In this document: in pieces, positions 1-9,007 of the stretch
How positions within the stretch are numbered: the first letter of the stretch is position 1
How the letters are laid out: each line of letters opens with the position of its first letter
The notes under the pieces: generated by a model
Seen by the model: the letters and a program-made list of their open reading frames with translations, nothing else
The model's database searches: none
What the model was told of the DNA's origin: nothing
Assembly (NCBI GenBank): GCA_022041995.1
Contig: CP074381.1
Span: forward strand, 3,224,001 to 3,288,000
DNA from: Cupriavidus necator
GTDB taxonomy: Bacteria > Pseudomonadota > Gammaproteobacteria > Burkholderiales > Burkholderiaceae
Length of the DNA: 64,000 bases
Reading direction: 5' to 3'
Translations under genes and position numbers: made by a program

Positions 1-1
1 C

Positions 2-1345
2 GGGCAGCTGCTGGCCACGCGCGAGAAGCTGCCGCAGGGCCGTGCCGGGCTGCTGCCGCAGGTGGTCGGCACCGCGGGCGCCAACCGCACCAAGCTGGAC
101 CAGACTGCCTCCTTGCCGATCGGCGGCTCGCCCAGTGCCTCCGGCACGCGTTTCTTCAACAACAACAACTGGCAGCTGCAGCTGAGCCAACCGCTGTTCC
201 GCTGGGACCGCTGGGAAACCTACAAGCAGGGCGAACTGGCGTCGCTGGCCGGTGAAGTCAGCTTCCGCCAGGCCGAGCTCGACCTGATCACGCGCAGCGC
301 GCAGGCCTACTTCGACGTGCTGGCGGCACAGGACAACCTCTACCTGGCACGCGCGCAGAAAAAGGCCATCTCCGAGCAGCTGGAGCAGGCCAAGCGCAAT
401 TTTGAGGTCGGCACCGCCACCATCACCGACACCAACGACGCCCAGGCCCGCTACGACCTGGCCAGCTCGACCGAGATCGCCGCGCAGAGCGACCTGGAGA
501 TCAAGCGCGCCACGCTGCAGCAGATCACCGGCAAGCCGGTCGACGAAGTGCTGGGCCTGCGCCCCGAAGCGCCCATCCCCGGTCCGCAGCCGCCCGACGT
601 GAACGCCTGGGCCACGCAGGCAGAGACCAGCAACCTGCAGGTGAACCTGGCCAGCTACAACCTGGAAACCGCCCAGCGCGAGACCAACAAGGCCAAGGCC
701 GGCCACCTGCCCTCGGTCGACCTGGTGGCCTCATACGGCTTCACCAACCAGACCGGCAGCGCCACGCAGGCGATCTCCACCCATTACAACGCCTCGCAGA
801 TCGGCGTGCAGCTGACCATGCCGATCTTCGCCGGCGGCCAGATCCAGTCGCGCGTGCGCGAGACCCTGGCCCTGGCCGACAAGGCCGCCAGCGACCTGGA
901 ATTCGCGCGCCGCACCGCCGCACAGACGGCCCGCCAGACCTACTCCGGCGTGTCCAACGGCCTGGCCCAGGTCAAGGCCCTGGAAGCCGCCGAACGCTCG
1001 GCCACCAGCGCGGTGGAATCCAACCAGCTCGGCTATGAAGTGGGCGTGCGCATCAATATCGACGTGCTCAACGCCGAAGCGCAACTGTTCTCCACCCGGC
1101 GCGACCTGGCCAAGGCCCGCTACGACACCATCATGAACGGCCTGCGGCTGAAGGCCTCCACTGGCGTGCTGCAGGAGGACGACGTGGTGCAGATCAACAC
1201 TCTGCTGACCTCGTCGCCGGGCGCACTGTACAAGCTGCCCGCGCCCGCCCAGGCCGGCGCCAAGGCCCCGGCAAACCCGCGCGCCGCGGTCGAGCGCCGC
1301 GGCACGCGGCGCGAAGCCACGCCCGCCGGCGCACCGCGCACCTGA
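2..1345 (+). CDS. tolC: TolC-family outer membrane efflux protein (5' truncated by window edge)
   Basis: Outer-membrane channel of a tripartite efflux or type I secretion system. The reading frame is open from base 2, so the signal peptide and first helices lie outside the window; 447 codons remain. Seen: two OEP-type repeats rich in Ala, Gln and Leu that read as long coiled-coil helices, a PLFRWDRWETYKQGE segment near the start of the first repeat, and a second-repeat counterpart with MPIFAGGQIQSRVRE. The tail after about residue 400 is a Pro/Ala/Arg-rich extension. TolC of Cupriavidus and Ralstonia commonly sits next to waaA and core LPS genes, which fits here. The specific exporter partner cannot be told from the window. 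Confidence 0.9.
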   Translation, partial: GQLLATREKLPQGRAGLLPQVVGTAGANRTKLDQTASLPIGGSPSASGTRFFNNNNWQLQLSQPLFRWDRWETYKQGELASLAGEVSFRQAELDLITRSAQAYFDVLAAQDNLYLARAQKKAISEQLEQAKRNFEVGTATITDTNDAQARYDLASSTEIAAQSDLEIKRATLQQITGKPVDEVLGLRPEAPIPGPQPPDVNAWATQAETSNLQVNLASYNLETAQRETNKAKAGHLPSVDLVASYGFTNQTGSATQAISTHYNASQIGVQLTMPIFAGGQIQSRVRETLALADKAASDLEFARRTAAQTARQTYSGVSNGLAQVKALEAAERSATSAVESNQLGYEVGVRINIDVLNAEAQLFSTRRDLAKARYDTIMNGLRLKASTGVLQEDDVVQINTLLTSSPGALYKLPAPAQAGAKAPANPRAAVERRGTRREATPAGAPRT

Positions 1346-1364
1346 TCCTCCGGAGAACGCCGCA

Positions 1365-1398
1365 ATGCAAATGGGCCGCAACTGCGACCCATTTGCAT
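1365..1398. terminator. Hairpin between convergent tolC and META lipoprotein genes
   Basis: A perfect 11-bp inverted repeat (ATGCAAATGGG and CCCATTTGCAT) flanks a 12-nt centre that can add three more G-C pairs after one mismatch. It lies 19 nt after the tolC stop and 15 nt before the end of the convergent gene. No clear U-run follows on either strand, so a termination role is inferred from position and stem strength. Confidence 0.55.
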
Positions 1399-1413
1399 GA
1401 ACGGCGTCGCGCC

Positions 1414-2238
1414 CTACTTCGCCCGCGTACGCGACTCCACCTTCAGCAGCTGCCAGCGGATCGACGACGCATCCGCCGGCGGATTTGGCACCGGGTACTC
1501 ACGCACGCGCAGCTTGTAGGCGACGCCCGGCTCAAAGTCCAGCCCCTCGATCGGGCCATACCAGAGCTGCCACGGCGCCTCCGGCGATTCGCGCCAGCGA
1601 TAGCACGTCATCTTGCCCACGCCCGAGCACTCCACGCGCTGCGAATCGATATAGACCACCTTCTCGACGCCGCCGGCTTCCACGCTCGCACCGCGCTTGC
1701 CCACGCCTTCGCGCTCGACAAACTGCAGCAAATCGCCGCCAGCGGTCTTCCAGATGATCTGCCGCCCCGTGCTGCCCGCGGACGGCTGCGTGCCGACCGT
1801 GGCAAACGGCGTCTGCATCGCCTTGAGCAGGGCCGACTCCAGCTCCATGCGCGGCGGCGGGCAAGCCATGCGCGTGCCGGCGATGCGGTCAAAGCGGATG
1901 CCGGTGTCGGTCTTGCCATAGCTCCCGGTAAAGCGGTTGCAGCCACTGGTGCCGCTGACCGTGCCCTGCGCGGCATCGATGCCCTCATTGAACTCAAAAA
2001 TGATGGGCTGGCCGTTGTCGCCGTGCGGGATATCGCGCAGCGCGCCGTCGGGCTGCTGCCAGCGCACCAGTTCCCAGCGGCTGGGGCCGGAGGGTTGGGT
2101 CTGGTTGAGGTTGGTGCCGGCGGAGGGGAGGTCCGGTGCTGTCGCGGTCGTGCAGGCCCCGAGCATCGCTGCCACCAGCAAAGCGGCCGCGCCGCGGGCA
2201 GGCAGAGCAAAGGGAAGCAGGCAGGTACGGCTGTGCAT
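1414..2238 (-). CDS. META and DUF4377 domain lipoprotein
   Basis: Predicted 274-aa secreted lipoprotein. Residues 1-28 form a signal peptide ending in the lipobox LGAC, with the lipidated Cys followed by a TTATAPD linker. Residues of about 55-160 resemble the META/HslJ domain (SGCNRFTGSYG motif, then ACPPPRMELE). The C-terminal part, about 175-265, resembles DUF4377 (ECSGVGKMTCYRWRE, then LDFEPGVAYKLRV). META proteins such as HslJ have been tied to heat or novobiocin resistance in E. coli, but the biochemical role is unknown. It is convergent with tolC and divergent from the O-antigen ligase gene, so probably monocistronic. Confidence 0.8.
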   Translation of the reverse strand: MHSRTCLLPFALPARGAAALLVAAMLGACTTATAPDLPSAGTNLNQTQPSGPSRWELVRWQQPDGALRDIPHGDNGQPIIFEFNEGIDAAQGTVSGTSGCNRFTGSYGKTDTGIRFDRIAGTRMACPPPRMELESALLKAMQTPFATVGTQPSAGSTGRQIIWKTAGGDLLQFVEREGVGKRGASVEAGGVEKVVYIDSQRVECSGVGKMTCYRWRESPEAPWQLWYGPIEGLDFEPGVAYKLRVREYPVPNPPADASSIRWQLLKVESRTRAK

Positions 2239-2469
2239 GAAGAACTCCTGTGATTAGCCGCGCAAGAACGGCCGCATGGCTTGTGCAGTCGGCAGGTATG
2301 ACAAGGTGCATGTCGGAAAGTGCACACCGCCTAGGAATCACTAGTTTAGCAAGCGGCCTACGCGCCGATATTAAAAAGTACCGCTTACGGCACATACATC
2401 CTGTAACGCCTCACCCAGCTCAGGCGGTTAGGATGCGAGGCATCAAGAAAAGCCACCGTGGCCATCCGA

Positions 2470-2475
2470 TATAAT
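2470..2475 (+). promoter_or_regulatory. Candidate -10 box (TATAAT) for the O-antigen ligase gene
   Basis: A perfect TATAAT lies in the sequence GATATAATCGCC, about 60 nt ahead of the proposed ligase start. No convincing -35 at 17 nt spacing is seen. The same 10-base block recurs upstream of two other genes in this window (8844 and 44948). Confidence 0.45.
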
Positions 2476-2536
2476 CGCCCCGCCTGACACAGCAATGTGG
2501 CCAAAAGGCACGGCCGCTCAAGAGGCGGTGACAATA

Positions 2537-3886
2537 ATGAAAGGATGGAACGGCACGCCTTGCGTGCACCAACCCTTCCATCGGAATACTCTCTCCATGC
2601 TCTTGATGACGAGATTGCAGAGATCCCCATCGCATGGGATCGACAAAGCTCTATACATGGGCGGCTGTGCCATCCTGGCTGCGTTCCCAGCTCTCATGTT
2701 TGTCAAGCCGTCGTTCAGCAACACCTGCTACGCGATGCTGCTCGGCTGGAGTGCTTATGCCGTCGTGTCCGGGGGACGCGAGGGCCTGGCCGAGTGTGCT
2801 GACCTGCTTCGGCGGCACTGGACGTTCATGCTGGCCATGGCGGCGCTGCCGCTGGCCTTGCTGCTCCAGCAACTGCTGACGGGGGTGGAGGTGCCGCATG
2901 TGCCTTATCTATCCCTGCGTTTTGCTTTATTCATTCCGCTAGTCTTGGGGATGGTACGGCTTGGCAGGGGTGGGATGCGAAGCGTTCAGTGGGGGTTTGT
3001 AGCTTGCACGTTCTTTTCCGCCGTTTGGATTCACCAGGCTGCCGCTGCGGGTCGCCCAGATCACGTTGGGGTCTCCAATATCATTCCCTTTAGCAATCTT
3101 TCCCTGCTGATGGGGATACTGGCCCTGATTTCAATTGGGTGGGATCGCCCCAGAGACTATCTGCTATCGAGCCTAAAGCTGCTGGCCGGCTTTGCCGGCC
3201 TGTACGCCTCATACATGAGCGGCACGCGTGGCGGTTGGCTCGCTATCCCCGTGCTAGCCCTCATCGCCCTGGCTGCATCTCACAGGTTGACGCGAACGCA
3301 CAAGGCGGCGGCCCTTGCTGGATTGGCTGGCGTCATGGCCCTCACATGGTTCTCTAGCGTGTGGGTGCAGCAGCGCACGGTACAGGTTGTATCCGAAGTG
3401 TCTCAATTCAATCAGCATGTAACCTCGGACACCTCAATCGGAATACGGCTGCAGCTCTGGCGAACCTCACTGGAACTGATACAAGCACATCCCTGGACCG
3501 GCGTGGGACCGGAGAACTTCGAGCGGACCCTCGAAACGCTGGGGGCGCAGCATGTGATCACCCCACTGGCAGCCACCATGCCGCATTCACACAATGAGCT
3601 CCTGCATGCTACGGCCACGCTTGGCATTCCAGGTCTACTGGCAATCCTTGCACTGTATCTGGTACCGGCGGCCTTCTTCCTGCGCCACCTTGGCGATGCA
3701 GACCGCGGCGCGCAAGTGGCCAGTGCCATGGGCCTGGCCCTGTGCTTCGGCTTCATGGTGTTCGGCCTGACCGAGGTCATGTTTGCCACAACCCTGGTCA
3801 ATGCCTTCTACAGCCTGATCATGGCCGTGTGCTTTGCCTACGTTGTAGCGCGCAAGGATGCAATGCCAGTACAGGCGGCCAGTTGA
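2537..3886 (+). CDS. waaL: O-antigen ligase family membrane protein (WaaL/Wzy_C type)
   Basis: Polytopic inner-membrane protein of about 449 aa with ten or more hydrophobic segments. It carries the Wzy_C/WaaL signatures: MSGTRGGWLA before a large periplasmic region, GIRLQLWRTSLELIQAHPWTGVG, and MPHSHNELLHATATLGIPG, whose His residues are those expected for ligase catalysis. WaaL transfers undecaprenyl-linked O-antigen to lipid A-core in the periplasm; a Wzy polymerase shares this fold. Neighbouring core LPS genes favour ligase, and a separate Wzy candidate exists at 21.5 kb. The start is uncertain. ATG 2537 has a GAGG 11 nt upstream; ATG 2597 would match typical homologue N-termini better but lacks a ribosome site; the frame opens at 2495. 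The stop overlaps the next gene. Confidence 0.85.
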   Translation: MKGWNGTPCVHQPFHRNTLSMLLMTRLQRSPSHGIDKALYMGGCAILAAFPALMFVKPSFSNTCYAMLLGWSAYAVVSGGREGLAECADLLRRHWTFMLAMAALPLALLLQQLLTGVEVPHVPYLSLRFALFIPLVLGMVRLGRGGMRSVQWGFVACTFFSAVWIHQAAAAGRPDHVGVSNIIPFSNLSLLMGILALISIGWDRPRDYLLSSLKLLAGFAGLYASYMSGTRGGWLAIPVLALIALAASHRLTRTHKAAALAGLAGVMALTWFSSVWVQQRTVQVVSEVSQFNQHVTSDTSIGIRLQLWRTSLELIQAHPWTGVGPENFERTLETLGAQHVITPLAATMPHSHNELLHATATLGIPGLLAILALYLVPAAFFLRHLGDADRGAQVASAMGLALCFGFMVFGLTEVMFATTLVNAFYSLIMAVCFAYVVARKDAMPVQAAS

Positions 3887-4974
3887 GCCTGGGCTCACGA
3901 CGCCACATCTGCTTCCTGACCGGAACATTGAATGCGATGGCCGGCGCGGAACGGATGACGGCAACCGTCGCTAATGCGCTGGCCGACCTTGGCCATCACG
4001 TCACGATCCTGAGCCTCTGGGACGCTGCCAGCCAGTTTCCGCTGCATCCGCGCATCCGCCACGAAGCGCTGTTCGCGCAACGCCCTTCCTTCAAGCGCGC
4101 CTATCTCGCCACGGTCACCGGCATTCGCCGGCACTGCATTGAACATCGGATCGATGTACTGGTACAGGTCGACACCATGCTCGAACTCTTCGTGCTGCCG
4201 GCCACCCTTGGCCTGGCCCTGCACCATATCGCGTGGGAGCATTGCCACTTCGACGAGGATCTGGGCAAGCCGGCACGCAAGGTGGCACGCCGGCTGGCCG
4301 CGCAGTTCTGCCGGCAGGTAGTCGTGCTGACCGAGCGGGACCGCCGCCGCTGGCTTGAGGCACTGCGGCCGCGCAGCGAGGTCGTCTGCCTCCCGAATCC
4401 GCTGCCATTTCCGATGCCCGCCGAACCCGCGCCGCGCATAAAAAAGGCCGTGCTGGCCATGGGCCGGCTGGTCCAGGCGAAAGGCTTCGACGTCTTGCTG
4501 CGCGCCTGGCAGCAGGTGGCGCAAGCGGAACCGGAATGGCAACTGGTCATCCACGGCGAAGGCGAAGAGCGCCCTGCCCTCACTGCGCTGATCGGCCAGC
4601 TAAGACTGGAAGACCGGGCCAGCCTGCCAGGTATTTGCCATGATCCGGCGCAGGCCTATGGGCGGGCGTCGGTCTTCTGCCTGAGTTCGCGCTATGAGGG
4701 GTTCGGGCTGGTGCTGATCGAAGCGATGGCCTTCGGCCTGCCGATCGTATCGACCGATTGCGAGACCGGCCCCCGGGAGCTGCTCGTTCCAGGACAGGAT
4801 GCTCTGGTGGTTGCCGCGGAGGATGCCGATGCGCTGGCCAAGGCGCTGCTGACGGTGATCCGGCAACCGGAACTGGCGAGCCGCCTTGGCGCCGGTGGCC
4901 GCCACAAGGCAAGCCATTTCACGCTGGAGCGGCTTGCCCTGCAGTGGGATGCCCTGGTCAAGGCACCGGGGTAA
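3883..4974 (+). CDS. Glycosyltransferase family 4 (GT-B), LPS core type
   Basis: Retaining GT-B glycosyltransferase of about 363 aa, probably cytoplasmic or membrane-associated, adding a sugar to the LPS core or O-unit. Seen: N-terminal acceptor domain opening with ICFLTGTLNAMAGAERM; C-terminal nucleotide-sugar domain with AMGRLVQAKGFDVLLRAW, VIHGEGEERPAL and the E-x7-E motif in EGFGLVLIEAMAFGLPI. The frame is open upstream into waaL, but a TTG at 3883 gives a TTGA overlap with the waaL stop and matches the usual GT4 N-terminal length, so I prefer it. It is translationally coupled to waaL. Donor and acceptor are not deducible. The next gene is convergent, 8 nt away. Confidence 0.88.
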   Translation: MSLGSRRHICFLTGTLNAMAGAERMTATVANALADLGHHVTILSLWDAASQFPLHPRIRHEALFAQRPSFKRAYLATVTGIRRHCIEHRIDVLVQVDTMLELFVLPATLGLALHHIAWEHCHFDEDLGKPARKVARRLAAQFCRQVVVLTERDRRRWLEALRPRSEVVCLPNPLPFPMPAEPAPRIKKAVLAMGRLVQAKGFDVLLRAWQQVAQAEPEWQLVIHGEGEERPALTALIGQLRLEDRASLPGICHDPAQAYGRASVFCLSSRYEGFGLVLIEAMAFGLPIVSTDCETGPRELLVPGQDALVVAAEDADALAKALLTVIRQPELASRLGAGGRHKASHFTLERLALQWDALVKAPG

Positions 4975-4982
4975 GCACCGGA

Positions 4983-6272
4983 TCAGCCTTCCAGCGCCGG
5001 GGCCAGCGCAGCGAGGGTGCGCACGGTGGCGCCCCGATGCAGGCCCGCAAAGGTGTGCGCATGCGCGCGCATATCCGCGAGCCGGGCTGGGTCGGCCAGC
5101 ACGCTTGCCGCAGTGCGCATCAGCGCATCGGCATTGTCGACGCGCAGGCAAGCGCCCGCGGCAATCGCGTCTTCCGTCGCCTGCGCAAAGTTGTAGGTAT
5201 GCGGGCCAACCAGCACCGGCGTGCCGACCGCGCAGGCCTCGATCAGGTTCTGCCCGCCCAGCGGCAGCAGGCTGCCACCGATAAAGGCAAGATCCGACGC
5301 CGCAAAGTACATCGCCATCTCGCCCATCGAATCGCCCAGCACGATATCGGCAGTCAGCGGCGACTGGACCGCGTTGAGATCCAGTGCACTCCGGCGCTCG
5401 ACCGAGAACCCGGCACGCGCTGCCATCGCGGCAACTTCATCGAAGCGCTGCGGGTGACGAGGGATCAGCAGCAGAGCGGGACGCGGGACATCGCCCGCCA
5501 GCGACTGCCAACGGGAGAAGGCATCGAGCAACATCGGCTCCTCTCCCTCGCGCGTGCTGGCGGCCGCCAGCACCGCACGCGTGCCAAAGGCCTTGCGCAA
5601 CTGCTCGCCCAGCGCAACGCCTGCCGGCGCCGGCTGCATATCGAATTTCAGGTTGCCGGTGATCTGCACCGCCGGCACGCCCAATGCTTGAAAGCGGTCG
5701 GCATCACCCGCCGTCTGCGCCAGCACGCCCGCAAAATCCCCATACATGACCGCCGCCGCGCGCCCAAACCGCGCCGTGCGCCGGAAGCTGCGCGGCGACA
5801 GGCGCGCATTGACCAGATACAACGGCACCCCCGCCTTGCGCGCGCCACGCACCAGGTTGGGCCACACCTCCGTCTCCATCAGCATGCCCGCCTGCGGCCG
5901 GAAATATCGCATGAACCGCCCCACCAGCCATGGCAGGTCATACGGCAGGTAGCACTGCAGGATGCGCGGCTCCTTGCCGAACAGCTGTGCACCGGTCTGG
6001 CGGCCGGTCGGCGTCATGTGCGTCAGCAGCAGGCGGTGGTGCGGATAGGCGCCGAGCAGCGCGTCGATCAGCGGCTGCGCCGCGCGGGTCTCGCCTACTG
6101 ACACGGCGTGGACCCATAACCACGGACCTTTCCGGGGCAGGCTGCCGTAGACACCCAGGCGCTCGCCGACATGCTGCACGTAGCCCGGCTCCTTGCGCGC
6201 ACGCCAGGCCAGCCGCAGCAGCGCCAGCGGCAGCACCACCACCCACAACATGCTATAGAGCAAACGCAGCAT
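4983..6272 (-). CDS. waaA: 3-deoxy-D-manno-octulosonic acid transferase (Kdo transferase)
   Basis: Adds Kdo from CMP-Kdo to lipid IVA, the first step of LPS core assembly, at the cytoplasmic face of the inner membrane. About 429 aa, normal for WaaA. Seen: N-terminal membrane anchor LLYSMLWVVVLPLALLRLAW; HAVSVGETRAAQPL containing the catalytic-base Glu; METEVWPNL, the CMP-Kdo family signature; and GGSLLPLGGQNLIEA near the C-terminus. ATG 6272 is chosen because it forms an ATGA overlap with the waaC stop, whereas the upstream ATG at 6299 would lie inside waaC. Likely co-transcribed as manB-waaC-waaA. Confidence 0.95.
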   Translation of the reverse strand: MLRLLYSMLWVVVLPLALLRLAWRARKEPGYVQHVGERLGVYGSLPRKGPWLWVHAVSVGETRAAQPLIDALLGAYPHHRLLLTHMTPTGRQTGAQLFGKEPRILQCYLPYDLPWLVGRFMRYFRPQAGMLMETEVWPNLVRGARKAGVPLYLVNARLSPRSFRRTARFGRAAAVMYGDFAGVLAQTAGDADRFQALGVPAVQITGNLKFDMQPAPAGVALGEQLRKAFGTRAVLAAASTREGEEPMLLDAFSRWQSLAGDVPRPALLLIPRHPQRFDEVAAMAARAGFSVERRSALDLNAVQSPLTADIVLGDSMGEMAMYFAASDLAFIGGSLLPLGGQNLIEACAVGTPVLVGPHTYNFAQATEDAIAAGACLRVDNADALMRTAASVLADPARLADMRAHAHTFAGLHRGATVRTLAALAPALEG

Positions 6273-7378
6273 CAGGCAGCCACTCCGCGCACGCGGCAAG
6301 CCGCGTCGTAGACCTCATCGACCGACGGCACCACGCCGTCGTCACCGACATTGGCGATGCGCGCGGACCAGTAGCCCTCAGTCTTCCAGCGCCACGTGGC
6401 CGTATAGATCTCCACCGTCGGCCGGCACAACGCCGCGGCGATATGGACCAGGCCCGTATCGACCCCGATCACCACCTCGGCCCGGTTGATCAGCCCGAAA
6501 CCCTGCATCACCGAGAAACGCGGCAACACCCTCGCCTGCGGCACACCGGCAGCGATCTCTTCGGCAGCCTGGCGTTCCTTGTCATTGCCCCACGGCAACA
6601 ACATCACCAGACCCTCATCAGCCAGCCGCCTGCCCAGCGCATGCCAGTTCTGCACCGCCCATTTCTTGCGCGCGCCAGCAGTCGCATGGAAGCACACCGC
6701 ATAGCGCGCAGGCAGGTCGCCCCACAGCGGATCGTCCACATGCAGCGACTGCGCGGCAGGCCCGAAAAACTGCGGCGGCTCCGCCGGCGCAAGCCCGGTC
6801 AGCGCAGCGCCCAGCAAGCGCGAGCGCCGCACCGAATGCGTCTGGCGCGGCACGCGCACCGGATCGGTGTATAGCAGCCGCGCCGCCGGCTCATAGCCGG
6901 AGCCCTGCGTGGCATTGCCCAGCCCGATAATCGGCGCACCGGGCGCCCGCGCGGCCACGCGCGCGACCACCGCGGTCTTGAGCAAACCCTGGCTCTCGAT
7001 CACCGCGTCATAGCGCTCCTGGCGCAACGCGTCACGCACCTCGCCCACCTCGCGCCAGGTGCCGCCCTGCAGGATGCGCTTGCGCCAGCGCCGCAGCGCA
7101 AACGGGATCACCCGGCGCACCTCCGGCAACAGCCGGACAAGCTCGACATAGCCCTCTTCCACCACCCAGTCGATCTCGGCACCCGGCCAGCGCGCGCGCA
7201 GATCGTGCACCAGCGGCATGTTGTGCACCACGTCACCGAGAGACGACACCTTGACCAGCAGTATGCGCGGCCGTTCCGGCAGTGTGAAAGCCACCGCGGC
7301 CGGCGTGGGCTGCGCCACACCGGCCGCGTCCGACGATGCCGGGGGCACCGTCGCGCGCTCAGAACGGGAGCTGAGCAT
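6272..7378 (-). CDS. waaC: Lipopolysaccharide heptosyltransferase I
   Basis: GT9 enzyme that transfers L-glycero-D-manno-heptose from ADP-heptose to Kdo2-lipid A on the cytoplasmic side. 368 aa. Seen: ILLVKVSSLGDVVHNMPL, the conserved N-terminal loop; FHATAGARKKWAVQNW for substrate contact; and the ADP-heptose signature GVDTGLVHIAAALCRPTVEI followed by TATWRWKTEGYW. A non-conserved stretch of about 35 residues precedes the core fold. ATG 7378 overlaps the end of the phosphomannomutase gene by 20 nt; a shorter start is possible. Couples by ATGA to waaA. Confidence 0.95.
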   Translation of the reverse strand: MLSSRSERATVPPASSDAAGVAQPTPAAVAFTLPERPRILLVKVSSLGDVVHNMPLVHDLRARWPGAEIDWVVEEGYVELVRLLPEVRRVIPFALRRWRKRILQGGTWREVGEVRDALRQERYDAVIESQGLLKTAVVARVAARAPGAPIIGLGNATQGSGYEPAARLLYTDPVRVPRQTHSVRRSRLLGAALTGLAPAEPPQFFGPAAQSLHVDDPLWGDLPARYAVCFHATAGARKKWAVQNWHALGRRLADEGLVMLLPWGNDKERQAAEEIAAGVPQARVLPRFSVMQGFGLINRAEVVIGVDTGLVHIAAALCRPTVEIYTATWRWKTEGYWSARIANVGDDGVVPSVDEVYDAACRVRGVAA

Positions 7379-8743
7379 CCGGCTTCTCTGCCAGGATCAC
7401 GCGCTTGAACTCCGCCTGGATACGCGCCAGCGCGGCATCGTTGTCCGCCTCAAAACGCATCACCACCACCGGGGTGGTGTTGGACGGGCGTGCCAGGCCG
7501 AAGCCATCGGCATACTCCACGCGCACGCCATCGATGGTGATCACCTCACGCGCCCCTTCGAACTTCGCGTTCGCCTTGATCTTGTCCAGCAGCGTGAACG
7601 GCTCGCCCTCCGCGCACTTGAGCTGCAGCTCCGGCGTGTTGTTGGCGTTCGGCAGGGCGTTCAGCACAGCACTCGGGTCAGCCTGGCGCGACAGGATCTC
7701 CAGCAGGCGCGCGCCGGTGTACATGCCATCGTCAAAGCCATACCAGCGGTCCTTGAAGAACACGTGGCCGCTCATCTCGCCAGCGATCGGCGCACCAGTC
7801 TCCTTCAGCTTGGCCTTGACCAGCGAATGGCCGGTCTTCCACATCAGCGGCTCGCCGCCGTGCTGGCGGATCCACGGGGCCAGCTTGCCGGTGCACTTCA
7901 CGTCGTAAATGACCTGGGCACCCGGGTTGCGCGACAGGATCTCTTCAGCAAACAGCATCAGCTGGCGATCCGGGAAAATCACCTGCCCGCCCTTGGTCAC
8001 CACGCCCAGCCGGTCACCATCGCCATCGAAGGCCAGGCCCAGCTCACAGTCGGTCTCGCGCAGGGCCTTCATCAGGTCCTGCAGGTTCTCGATATGTGCG
8101 GGATCGGGGTGGTGGTTGGGGAAGTTGCCGTCCACGTCGCAGAACAGCTCCGTCACTTCGCAGCCCAGGCCACGGAACAGGTCACCCACGAAGGCGCCGG
8201 CCACGCCGTTGCCGGCATCCAGGGCAATCTTCATCGGACGGGCCAGCTTGACGTCGCTGATGATGCGATCGAGATACTTTTGACGCACATCGACTTGCTT
8301 GTAGGTGCCGGCACCGCTGCTGAACTGGGCGGCTTCGATCCGCTGGCGCAGCGCCTGGATCTGCTCGCCATAGATCGCCTTGCCGGCCAGCACCATCTTG
8401 AAACCGTTGTAGTCCGGCGGATTGTGGCTGCCGGTGACCATGATGCCGGACGTCGGGCGGACGCCGTCGATCTCGATGTTGGTGGCGAAGTAGACCATGG
8501 GGTGGCTACCAGGCCGATGTCGATCACGTCCAGGCCGGCAGCGCGCAGGCCTTCTACCAGGCCGGAGATGAGGTCGGGGCCGGAGAGGCGGCCGTCGCGG
8601 CCTACTACGACGGTCTTTTCGCCAAGCTCTGCTGCTGCCGAACCGAACGACAGGCCGATCAGGCGAGCAACGTCGCGGGTGAGCGTTTTACCCACGATGC
8701 CGCGGATGTCATAGGCTTTGAAAATGGAGGGATCGATTTGCAT
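7359..8743 (-). CDS. manB: Phosphomannomutase/phosphoglucomutase, frameshifted as read
   Basis: Alpha-D-phosphohexomutase interconverting Man-6-P/Man-1-P and Glc-6-P/Glc-1-P to supply nucleotide-sugar precursors, AlgC-like. Seen: N-terminus MQIDPSIFKAYDIRGIVGKT; phosphoserine loop TGSHNPPDYNGF; Mg-binding FDGDGDRLG; sugar-specificity GEMSGHVFF; and C-terminal phosphate site RPSNTTPVVVMRFEA. The N-terminal 85 or so residues and the rest are in different frames. The join is at the G-run 8499-8502; one extra G restores LVATPMVYFATNIE and a 461-aa protein of normal length. I treat it as one gene with a likely consensus error. It leads a manB-waaC-waaA operon. Confidence 0.92.
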
Positions 8744-8843
8744 GTGGCTTCCTGTAGCGGTTGTCGGCCGCGCCGCACCCTGGCATAGGGAACTGCGGCT
8801 CGCCAAAGGACGTATTTTGCCGGATTGCACAGCCACCGGGCGG

Positions 8844-8849
8844 TATAAT
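8844..8849 (+). promoter_or_regulatory. Candidate -10 box (TATAAT) ahead of the polysaccharide GT operon
   Basis: TATAAT sits in GGTATAATCGCCG, about 160 nt before the first glycosyltransferase start at 9008 and about 100 nt upstream of the divergent manB start. No good -35 is visible: TTGCAC at 8825 gives only 13 nt spacing. Inferred promoter only. Confidence 0.35.
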
Positions 8850-9007
8850 CGCCGCATTATCACCGGTGGTCACAATTTTCGGTGTCTGTCCTACGCCTTG
8901 CGGCGTTTTATGCGCCGGGCCGCGCCCTGCCGCCGGGATGCCATGGCGCCCGGCCGTAACCGTCACAGCATCCGGCGACTACCTTCCTGCAGATTTCGCC
9001 GGGGCAT

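Noticed and set aside
8499..8502. manB as a true pseudogene or programmed frameshift
   Set aside because: No slippery heptamer with downstream structure was apparent, and the same one-base defect recurs in many unrelated genes, so an artefact is more likely.
7218..8714. Plus-strand ORF antisense to manB and waaC
   Set aside because: Shadow of the frameshifted manB gene; no domain or ribosome site.
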